From assembly GCA_012961845.1 (NCBI GenBank), contig DTYO01000074.1, positions 1 through 5,338 on the forward strand: a stretch of 5,338 nt of DNA, written 5' to 3'. The stretch's first letter is position 1. Each line of letters starts with the position of its first letter. Both the position numbers and the translations under genes were made by a program. Below are positions 1-5,236 of this stretch, piece by piece. Below the pieces are notes generated by a model, which ran no database searches, was not told the DNA's origin, and saw only the letters and a list, made by a program, of their open reading frames with translations. Source of the stretch: Thermodesulfobacteriaceae bacterium. GTDB lineage: Bacteria > Desulfobacterota > Dissulfuribacteria > Dissulfuribacterales > UBA3076.

Positions 1-1601
1 AAGGGCCAGCGATAGAAGTCCGTACCGCCCGGAATGGTGAAAAAATAACCACAATAGACGACGTTGAAAGAACCCTTCAGCCTGAAATGCTGGTGATAGC
101 AGATGCCGGTAAACCTGTGGCAGTTGCAGGCATCATGGGAGGAGCGGCTTCAGGAGTAACCGACAGGACCAGCCGCATACTTCTTGAAAGCGCCTGGTTT
201 GCACCGGGTCAGGTCAGGAGGACTGCAAAGGCCCTGAAACTACCTACCGAGTCCTCTTACAGGTTCGAGCGTGGCATTGATCCGGAAGGCGTTATTACTG
301 CGCTGGAAAGAGCAGTAAATCTCGTTCAGGACATAACTGGTGCAACTCTTTCCGGGCCTGTCATTGATATATACCCTCGACCATTCACACCAGTCAGCAT
401 CAAACTCAGGACTGCCAGGGCCGGAACGGTTCTGGGATGCAACATCAAACACCATGAAATCCTCCACATTCTTGAGAGCATCGGTCTCAAGATAACTGAT
501 TCCCGCCATGATTCTGTCATCGGTCTCGCACCTTCCTTTCGTCCTGACCTGGTGGAAGAAATCGATCTGATAGAAGAAGTGGCACGGCTGCATGGATATT
601 CAAATATTCCTGTCAGGGCTCCGGTAGCCGAAATCACCACCAGACCTCCTGATAATGCACAGATCTTACTGAAAAAGCTCAAGACCATTCTCACCAGCCT
701 TGGCATGACAGAAACCATCTCATACAGTTTCCTTTCTCCTCGGGACATTGAGGCCCTCTGTTTCGGAGATACAGATCCACGGAAAAGGATGGTCAGAATC
801 CGGAACCCTCTGTCGGATGACCAGGCCGTGATGAGAACCAGTCTGGTAGCATCTCTGCTCAAATCAATCGGACGTAACCATGCACAGAGGAATCTTGATG
901 TTCGGCTGTTTGAAACAGGCACCGTGTTTATCGCTACGGAAGCAGGCAGGCTGCCTGTTGAGGAGCACAGGGTTGCCGGTGCCTGGACAGGCAGCCGGCA
1001 CATCGAATCCTGGGCATGGCCGGAAAACAAAGCAGACCTTTTCGACCTGAAAGGAGTCGTTGAAGGGATGCTGAGTTCAATAGGGATCTCACATTGGGAC
1101 ATCCAGCTTGGAACTCCTGAGGATCCATACTTCATGCCGGGGGCATCTGCCAGGATCCTCGGAAAAGACGGTGCGGTTCTTGCTGTATTCGGTCAGGTCG
1201 CTCCTGAAGTAGAAAAATCATATGAAATCAAGGGACCGGTGTTTGTTTTTGACGCCTCCGTCCAAGAACTGCTGCAGGCCTCGTCATCTGCCAGGCGGAA
1301 ATTCCAGCCACTGGCCAGGTATCCTTCCGTAGAAAGGGATATCGCAGTAATTGTTGAAGACAGAGTTCCTGCAAAGGATCTCCTCGCCTTCATTTATGAC
1401 AAGGCCCCTGACTTTCTCGAAAATGTCCGGATATTTGATGTTTACAGAGGCAAACCTGTTCCGGAAGGTTTCAAGAGCGTGGGCCTCCGCTTCAGGTACA
1501 GGGCTCCGGATCACACACTCTCAGACAGCCATGTGTCAGAAATGCACAATCCGATCACCGAATCGCTGTTGAAGTCTTTTAACGCAACCCTGAGAAGCTG
1601 A
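1..1601 (+). CDS. pheT: Phenylalanyl-tRNA synthetase beta subunit, C-terminal part (5' end outside window)
   Basis: PheT is the beta chain of the cytoplasmic alpha2-beta2 enzyme that charges tRNA-Phe. The frame is open from the first full codon at base 3 and gives 532 residues; the usual family length is about 800, so roughly the N-terminal third, including the tRNA-binding EMAP-like domain, lies upstream. The ATG at 87 is internal: the codons before it already match the family (VRTARNGEK, then TIDDVERTLQPEML). In fragment numbering, the B3/B4 editing domain runs to about 110, with GIMGGA and SYRFERGID. The B5 domain spans about 129-200, with SFRPDLVEEIDLIEEVARLHGY. A synthetase-like core follows, with RNPLSDDQAVMRTSL and RLFETGTVF. 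The FDX-ACB anticodon-binding domain covers about 433-525, with ARYPSVERDIAV. The stop shares one base with the ihfA start. PheS is presumably just upstream. No frameshift or missing block is visible. Confidence 0.97.
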   Translation, partial: GPAIEVRTARNGEKITTIDDVERTLQPEMLVIADAGKPVAVAGIMGGAASGVTDRTSRILLESAWFAPGQVRRTAKALKLPTESSYRFERGIDPEGVITALERAVNLVQDITGATLSGPVIDIYPRPFTPVSIKLRTARAGTVLGCNIKHHEILHILESIGLKITDSRHDSVIGLAPSFRPDLVEEIDLIEEVARLHGYSNIPVRAPVAEITTRPPDNAQILLKKLKTILTSLGMTETISYSFLSPRDIEALCFGDTDPRKRMVRIRNPLSDDQAVMRTSLVASLLKSIGRNHAQRNLDVRLFETGTVFIATEAGRLPVEEHRVAGAWTGSRHIESWAWPENKADLFDLKGVVEGMLSSIGISHWDIQLGTPEDPYFMPGASARILGKDGAVLAVFGQVAPEVEKSYEIKGPVFVFDASVQELLQASSSARRKFQPLARYPSVERDIAVIVEDRVPAKDLLAFIYDKAPDFLENVRIFDVYRGKPVPEGFKSVGLRFRYRAPDHTLSDSHVSEMHNPITESLLKSFNATLRS

Positions 1602-1915
1602 TGGGGGCCCTGACAAAGCAGGAAATAGCCCGGCAGATCAGCGGGGAGCTGGGGTTTTCCATGCGTGTCAGTCTTCAGCTGGTGGATGAATTTTTCCGAC
1701 AACTCAAGAGTTCGCTCAGAACAGGGAAAAATGTTAAAATTGTACGATTCGGGACCCTGAAGCCCGTAACCAGACCATCGCGCAGAGGAATAAATCCAAT
1801 CACCGGAAAATCTGCCGTTATCCCTGCAAAACGCACCGTGGTATTCCACCCAAGCCGAACGCTCAAGAGGATTGTTAATGCCCAGGAAGGGGAAGAAATA
1901 TTACCGGATAGGTGA
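1601..1915 (+). CDS. ihfA: Integration host factor alpha subunit / HU-family DNA-bending protein
   Basis: This 104-residue protein belongs to the HU/IHF family, whose dimers bend DNA in the nucleoid. It starts with the typical ALTKQEIA helix. The helical body runs to about residue 42, followed by the core strand VRFGT (48-52) and the beta arm with the intercalating proline in INPITGK (P66). The end VVFHPSRTLK (80-89) fits the family. The position directly after pheT is the usual ihfA (himA) locus in proteobacteria and favours IHF alpha over HU. The ATG overlaps the pheT TGA by one base, and the only purine-rich stretch, GAGAAG at 1592-1597, is just three bases away. Translation probably depends on coupling to pheT. 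One oddity is Ile64 where IHF and HU usually have Arg before the arm Asn-Pro. The acidic tail after about residue 94 is encoded within the overlap with the next gene. Distinguishing IHF alpha from a specialised HU would need a tree. Confidence 0.9.
   Translation: MGALTKQEIARQISGELGFSMRVSLQLVDEFFRQLKSSLRTGKNVKIVRFGTLKPVTRPSRRGINPITGKSAVIPAKRTVVFHPSRTLKRIVNAQEGEEILPDR
1866..1870 (+). promoter_or_regulatory. Ribosome binding site of the MerR-type gene
   Basis: AGAGG ends seven bases before the ATG at 1878. This spacing supports that ATG over the in-frame TTG at 1872, which sits only one base after the motif. The site lies inside the ihfA coding sequence. Confidence 0.65.
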
Positions 1916-2243
1916 GGTCAGCAGACTCACTGGTATCGAACCCCATGTGCTGAGATACTGGGAGGGAGAATTCAGGCAGATCCGGCCCCATCGGGTAGCA
2001 AGACAGCGTTTATACAGGCATGAAGACGTCGAGATCATCAAACGCATCAAAGTCCTACTTCATGAGGAAGGTTACACCATAGCAGGAGCCCGAAAATTTC
2101 TACAGGGAAAGGGCAGAACATGTCCGTCCGGGCAGGAACAATCCTTTGGTGTGTCCCAGGCCGGAGGCAGAAGCCAGAAACTTCTTCATGAGATCAGACA
2201 GGAACTCGTTTCCATAAAGGAATTGCTGACACCATGCAGATGA
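1878..2243 (+). CDS. Small MerR-type DNA-binding transcriptional regulator
   Basis: The product has 121 residues and a MerR-type winged helix-turn-helix at the N-terminus. The stretch YYRIGEVSRLTGIEPHVLRY (8-27) forms the HTH, the wing follows with RQRLYRHEDVEII (42-54), and a second helical part has HEEGYTIAGARKFL (62-75). A low-complexity linker (about 76-98) leads to a short helix, KLLHEIRQELVSIKELL (101-117), that could form the dimer coiled coil. There is no effector-binding domain, and the two cysteines (82 and 120) do not form a metal site like those of MerR or CueR, so no ligand can be assigned. A small MerR-type protein commonly follows pheT-ihfA in deltaproteobacteria; its target is unknown to me. 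The gene overlaps ihfA by 38 bases in another frame and pheA by 10 bases. Family assignment is firm, function open. Confidence 0.88.
   Translation: MPRKGKKYYRIGEVSRLTGIEPHVLRYWEGEFRQIRPHRVARQRLYRHEDVEIIKRIKVLLHEEGYTIAGARKFLQGKGRTCPSGQEQSFGVSQAGGRSQKLLHEIRQELVSIKELLTPCR
2217..2221 (+). promoter_or_regulatory. Probable ribosome binding site of pheA
   Basis: AAGGA lies 12 bases before ATG 2234 and 18 bases before the in-frame ATG 2240, which forms an ATGA overlap with the stop of the preceding gene. The spacing is long for either start, so termination-reinitiation at 2240 remains possible. The two proteins differ only by the first two residues. Confidence 0.45.
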
Positions 2244-3364
2244 TAGATGAAAAGCAGTATCAGAAGCTGAAGCAGCTTAGAGAAAAAATAGACCAGACCG
2301 ACGCTAGGCTTGTCCGTCTGCTCCAGGAACGCCTGTCGATAGCCGAGGAAATAGGAAAGACCAAGGCAAGGGCAAGCCAGCAGCCGCTGGATATCACCCG
2401 TGAAAGAGAAGTCATCCGGCATATACTTGAATTGAACAAAGACCGTTTTCCTCCCGAGGGATTGAGGGTGATCTTCGGGGAAATCATCTCTGCCTGCAGA
2501 AACGCCCAACGCCCCGCCAGGATCGCCTATCTCGGTCCGGAAACCACGTTCACTCACCTTGCTGCCGCTAGGTTTTTCGGACATGCACCTGATTTCGTCC
2601 CCAGAAACAACATTACCGAGGTGTTTGAAGAAGTAGAACGCAGGCGTACAGACTATGGTGTGATCCCTATTGAAAACTCAGTAGAGGGAACAGTGGCCCT
2701 AGCTCTAGACGGATTGTGTGAATTCAAGGTAAAGGTATGTGGTGAAATCTACCTGCCCATTTCCCATGATCTCATAAGCCAGAGTGGAAGCATAGACCAG
2801 ATCCGCAGGATAATGTCTCATCCGCATGCCTTGGCCCAGTGCAGAATATGGCTTCAGAAAAACCTTCGGGCGGTACCTACTGAAGAGGTGGTAAGCACTG
2901 CCCAGGCTGCCAGGTGGGCAGCGGTTGATCCTTCGGTAGCCGCCATTGCAAGTCCACTTGCAGCAAGAACATACAATCTGAAGACTGTAGAAAACCACAT
3001 AGAGGATTTCGCAGGCAACACCACCCGTTTCCTCGTGTTAGGGCACAGGTGCCCCAGACCCAGCGGAAATGACAAGACCAGCCTGCTTCTGAGCCTTGAA
3101 GACAAGCCAGGTTCCCTGTTCAAGCTGCTTGAGCCTCTTGCCAGACGCGGTGTCAATCTCACAAAAATTCAATCAAGACCGGTCAAGAACGAACCATGGA
3201 GATATCTGTTCTACGTAGACATAGCCGGGCATATGGAAGATCATACCGTGAAGGACGGCATAAGAGCCATCAGGGAAGGCTGCACCTTCCTTGAATGGCT
3301 CGGATCATATCCGAAGGGACAGACACCTGATGACACCGCGGAAGCCCTCTCCCGGGAAACATAG
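2234..3364 (+). CDS. pheA: Bifunctional chorismate mutase / prephenate dehydratase (P-protein)
   Basis: The 376-residue enzyme converts chorismate to prephenate and then to phenylpyruvate, the precursor of phenylalanine. Residues 8-93 form an AroQ-type chorismate mutase; aligned by eye with E. coli PheA, the active-site residues R16, R33, K44, D53, R56 and E57 are present at a constant offset of five. Residues 96-275 form the prephenate dehydratase, with AYLGPETTF (98-106), PIENSVEGTV (145-154), SHPHALAQC (195-203) and the catalytic NTTRF (262-266). An ACT domain (about 282-360) has KPGSLF (291-296) and IQSRP (312-316), matching the GAL and ESRP regions that bind phenylalanine in the family, so feedback inhibition is likely. 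Two positions deviate: Thr104 replaces the usual Gly of GPxGTF, and Gln313 replaces the Glu of ESRP. It is the last gene of the pheT operon; the stop is TAG. Length is normal for a fused P-protein. Confidence 0.96.
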   Translation: MQMIDEKQYQKLKQLREKIDQTDARLVRLLQERLSIAEEIGKTKARASQQPLDITREREVIRHILELNKDRFPPEGLRVIFGEIISACRNAQRPARIAYLGPETTFTHLAAARFFGHAPDFVPRNNITEVFEEVERRRTDYGVIPIENSVEGTVALALDGLCEFKVKVCGEIYLPISHDLISQSGSIDQIRRIMSHPHALAQCRIWLQKNLRAVPTEEVVSTAQAARWAAVDPSVAAIASPLAARTYNLKTVENHIEDFAGNTTRFLVLGHRCPRPSGNDKTSLLLSLEDKPGSLFKLLEPLARRGVNLTKIQSRPVKNEPWRYLFYVDIAGHMEDHTVKDGIRAIREGCTFLEWLGSYPKGQTPDDTAEALSRET

Positions 3365-3543
3365 CGCTTGAACCCGGTTAATTCGGTTCGCGAGTTTGCC
3401 GAAGATGTAAAGCGGAGAGGATACAGACGTACTTTGGTACTTCAACCCCCTGACAATGCAGCATATTTGGTGAAGTCGTAAACCCTTGAGGCTTCAAATG
3501 CTGAACACTTTTTCACTGAATTCGTAGCACCTTTTCGGTGCAT
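3365..3543 (-). repeat. Putative intergenic element, possibly a degraded copy of a dispersed repeat
   Basis: This stretch between the pheA stop and the small minus-strand start is dense in structure. It contains GACGTAC-TTTG-GTACTTC (3426-3443, one mismatch), GAAGTC/GGCTTC (3472-3477 with 3490-3495, one G-T pair) and the perfect GCACC-TTTTC-GGTGC (3527-3541). Read on the minus strand, an ORF starts near one end and the codon pattern seems to carry on through the element with frame disruptions, as expected of a decayed repeat. The sequence reminds me of multicopy intergenic elements in sulfate-reducing deltaproteobacteria, but that is an unverified recollection. No second copy exists in this window, so its repeat nature is an inference. 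Confidence 0.3.
3442..3543 (-). CDS. Small hypothetical ORF, possibly frameshifted remnant
   Basis: The ATG at 3543 opens a 33-codon frame on the minus strand that begins MHRKGATNSVKKC and ends YAALSGG at a TGA (3444-3442). I do not recognise a domain. A plausible promoter lies 18 bases upstream of the start, so the 5' leader would be only about ten bases, with a weak GGTGGG at its beginning. The stop lies directly after a run of five G (minus strand, 3450-3446). Removing one G would join the frame to VEVPKYVCILSALHLRQTRE, giving about 54 residues ending at a TAA (3380-3378). That suggests either a frameshifted small gene or a chance frame in a repeat. It lies between convergent genes and would read toward the pheA stop. 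Confidence that it is a translated gene is low. Confidence 0.25.
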   Translation of the reverse strand: MHRKGATNSVKKCSAFEASRVYDFTKYAALSGG

Positions 3544-3560
3544 TACTTGACCCACCATGT

Positions 3561-3589
3561 TTTATGTAACCTACTGTAATTAAAGTCAA
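3561..3589 (-). promoter_or_regulatory. Candidate sigma70-type promoter reading toward pheA
   Basis: On the minus strand, TTGACT (3589-3584, five of six consensus bases) and CATAAA (3566-3561, four of six) are separated by 17 bases. The predicted start of transcription is near 3553, just before the small ORF that starts at 3543. The -35 box sits within the inverted repeat at 3576-3593. It could drive the small ORF or an antisense RNA to the pheA 3' end. Confidence 0.4.
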
Positions 3590-3593
3590 TTAC
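3576..3593. repeat. Short perfect inverted repeat overlapping a -35 box
   Basis: GTAATT and AATTAC (3576-3581 and 3588-3593) form a perfect 6+6 inverted repeat around a six-base centre. The centre and right arm contain the minus-strand TTGACT. The layout resembles a dimer-binding operator, but AT-rich inverted repeats of this size are also expected by chance in intergenic DNA. Confidence 0.3.
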
Positions 3594-3648
3594 TATTTAT
3601 TTGGCTTTTGAAGCGAATGATCCAGGTTGAAACAGACCGGAATTATCA

Positions 3649-3664
3649 CGGAAAATTATTTCCG
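3649..3664. repeat. Short hairpin, alternative to the adjacent long hairpin
   Basis: CGGAAA-ATTA-TTTCCG is a perfect six-base-pair stem with a four-base loop. Its right arm shares 3662-3664 with the left arm of the long hairpin 3662-3691, so the two structures exclude each other in RNA. A further CCGGAA/TTCCGG pair (3638-3643 with 3660-3665) competes with both. Confidence 0.4.
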
Positions 3665-3691
3665 GGAGCCCATTCTGAAATGGGCCTCCGG
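3662..3691. terminator. Strong hairpin, candidate terminator between convergent genes
   Basis: CCGGGAGCCCATT and AATGGGCCTCCGG pair over 13 positions with one G-T pair and one A-C mismatch, around a CTGA tetraloop. It is the strongest structure in the intergenic stretch. In minus-strand RNA it is followed by an A/U-rich tract (AAAUAAUUUU), so it may terminate the radical SAM transcript 121 bases after its stop. On the plus strand the following tract is only modestly U-rich. The poor T tracts keep the call tentative. Confidence 0.45.
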
Positions 3692-3743
3692 ATCTCTTCG
3701 TTCACCGATCACGCTATCTGAAAAAAACAAACACAGAGACACG

Positions 3744-3768
3744 TTCGGATATTCAGACCGGATTTTTT
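3744..3768 (+). terminator. Weak candidate rho-independent terminator of the pheT-pheA operon
   Basis: TTCGG and CCGGA (3744-3748 and 3758-3762) form a five-base-pair stem with one G-T pair and a nine-base loop, directly followed by six T (3763-3768). The position fits a plus-strand terminator, but the stem is short and lies 380 bases after pheA. No better hairpin with a T tract occurs closer to the pheA stop. Confidence 0.3.
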
Positions 3769-3812
3769 CACTCAGTTCGAACAACTCCAACAATCAATTT
3801 CCGGAAACCACC

Positions 3813-5222
3813 CTAATAATGATTTCCAGAAAGCACCAGTTCCCTCATTTCCCGGTTGACAGGCATGATGGGCGGGACAGCCATATGACATGGAACTTCG
3901 GTAGGACTGGCTATGGCATTTTTGATGGTCCTGCCGGTGACTTCTCCCTTTCTGAAAAAGTAATTGTAAACACACCAGTGCAGCCTGCTTCTGGACGAAT
4001 TGTAAGGAAACCTCCGGGCTATTGATCCCAACGAATAGAATCTTTTATAGGCCATCATGTGACCGTCTCTGAGTACCTGAGGATCCATATTGGTCGGTCT
4101 GTAGACGATGTGGCCCTGGTCATACTTGTTCCAGTCATAACACACCACCCTGTTATGATTGAGCATGTCGTACCACAGGAGAGTGCCCGGATACGGGGTA
4201 AGGACCGAATATGCACAGGCATCATAGTCGGCCTCTATATTGAATCTGGTGGTTTCTTCAAAAACCGACGGATCATCTCCGTCAAAACCGAACATGAACA
4301 GTCCGAACACGAGGATGCCGTAACTATGGATCTTTTCCACCAGTGCATGGAATGTTTCAGGCCTGTTGACATGCTTGTGGACACTCTTGAGAGTATTCCT
4401 GGAAATGGATTCAAAACCGATACTCAGCATGTAGCACCCGCTCTCTGCCGCCAGTTCCAGGAGTTCGTCATTGTTGGCCACCCTGCTGTTTACCCCGGCC
4501 TGCCACTTTATCCCGCGTCCCTTAAGTTGCTGCATGATTGCCTTGGCACGTTTCGCATGGCCGAAAAAATCCGCATCGTTGAGGGATACATGGCATTCCC
4601 CGCACATGTCTATCTCACGAATGACTTCATCTACTGGCCGGTGCCTGATTCTGAGCCCGTTCAGAAGCTGCTCAGCGCAGAATGTGCAGCCGTGATGACA
4701 ACCTCTTGAAGTCTGGATAAACGTGCTGTTGAGATATTTGCTTTTTTTTACCAGATCATACCGGGGAATTGACATCTCATCCATTGAATGCCTTTGTTCC
4801 GACTTATAAATACCTTTCAGACTCCCGGATTCCAAGTCGTCCAAGATCTTTGGCATGACTGGTTCGACCTCGCCCACCACCACTGCATCTGCATGTTCCA
4901 GAGCTTCTGAAGGCATGAAACTGGGATGGACCCCTCCCATGATTACAGGGATCCCCCTGCTCCTGAACTTGTCTGCAATTTCATAGCCTCTGAGGACATA
5001 GGATGTCATGGCAGAGATGCCGACCAGATCCGCCTTTAAAGCGAAATCTATAGGTTCGATATTTTCATCGGTCAATATCACCTCGTATCTGTCCTCTGGT
5101 ATGGTAGCGGCAACGGCAAGCAGGCCAGCCAGAGGAGAATAAAGAGCCTTGCTCAAAAAAATTGGTCTGGTAGTGAAGGAATCGGCCTTTGGATTGATGA
5201 GATGTATCAACCGTGTCTTCAT
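3813..5222 (-). CDS. B12-binding-domain radical SAM protein, substrate unknown
   Basis: This 469-residue, probably cytoplasmic enzyme has the class B radical SAM layout. A Rossmann-like cobalamin-binding domain covers about 5-135, with DLVGISAM (65-72), GGVHPSFMP (96-104) and GEVEPV (117-122). The radical SAM core holds the 4Fe-4S motif C175-x3-C179-x2-C182 in TSRGCHHGCTFC, then GFES (269-272) and TPYPGT (342-347). The C-terminal part, with DWNKYDQGHIVYRP (363-376) and a following helix, resembles the DUF4070 region shared with hopanoid-modifying enzymes such as HpnP and HpnR. The DxHxxG motif is absent (DENIEP at 52-57), as is common in this class, so a histidine ligand to cobalt is unlikely. 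Known relatives methylate or rearrange lipids, tetrapyrroles or antibiotics; nothing here identifies the substrate. An extra CxxC pair lies at C207/C210. The gene stands alone, convergent to pheA, with no pathway partner in view. There is no signal peptide or membrane segment. Confidence 0.92.
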   Translation of the reverse strand: MKTRLIHLINPKADSFTTRPIFLSKALYSPLAGLLAVAATIPEDRYEVILTDENIEPIDFALKADLVGISAMTSYVLRGYEIADKFRSRGIPVIMGGVHPSFMPSEALEHADAVVVGEVEPVMPKILDDLESGSLKGIYKSEQRHSMDEMSIPRYDLVKKSKYLNSTFIQTSRGCHHGCTFCAEQLLNGLRIRHRPVDEVIREIDMCGECHVSLNDADFFGHAKRAKAIMQQLKGRGIKWQAGVNSRVANNDELLELAAESGCYMLSIGFESISRNTLKSVHKHVNRPETFHALVEKIHSYGILVFGLFMFGFDGDDPSVFEETTRFNIEADYDACAYSVLTPYPGTLLWYDMLNHNRVVCYDWNKYDQGHIVYRPTNMDPQVLRDGHMMAYKRFYSLGSIARRFPYNSSRSRLHWCVYNYFFRKGEVTGRTIKNAIASPTEVPCHMAVPPIMPVNREMRELVLSGNHY

Positions 5223-5231
5223 ATTGTGATT

Positions 5232-5236
5232 TCCCT
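5232..5236 (-). promoter_or_regulatory. Ribosome binding site of the radical SAM gene
   Basis: AGGGA on the minus strand ends nine bases before the ATG at 5222, an acceptable spacing, and supports that start. The resulting N-terminus MKTRLIHLINPKA is a typical beginning for the cobalamin-binding domain. Confidence 0.6.

Noticed and set aside
87..89. ATG at 87 as start of the pheT frame
   Set aside because: The frame is open and family-like from base 3, so this methionine is internal and the real start lies upstream of the window.
326..1135. 269-codon minus-strand frame opposite pheT
   Set aside because: It lies fully antisense to a well conserved gene and its translation shows no domain; it is a by-product of pheT codon use.
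1872..1877. TTG at 1872 as start of the MerR-type gene
   Set aside because: The AGAGG motif at 1866-1870 leaves only one base before it, whereas ATG 1878 has seven.
3547..3552. TTGACC on the plus strand as a promoter -35 box
   Set aside because: No acceptable -10 lies at 16-18 bases, and no plus-strand gene follows.
3365..3812. tRNA or CRISPR in the intergenic stretch
   Set aside because: GGTTCG at 3385-3390 recalls a T loop, but no cloverleaf can be built around it, and there are no regularly spaced direct repeats.
3627..4025. 132-codon plus-strand frame across the spacer and the radical SAM 3' end
   Set aside because: Its second half is antisense to the radical SAM gene, the first half crosses hairpins, and no ribosome binding site or domain is visible.
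4059..4709. 216-codon plus-strand frame
   Set aside because: It is antisense to the core of the radical SAM gene, including the cysteine motif, and shows no recognisable fold.
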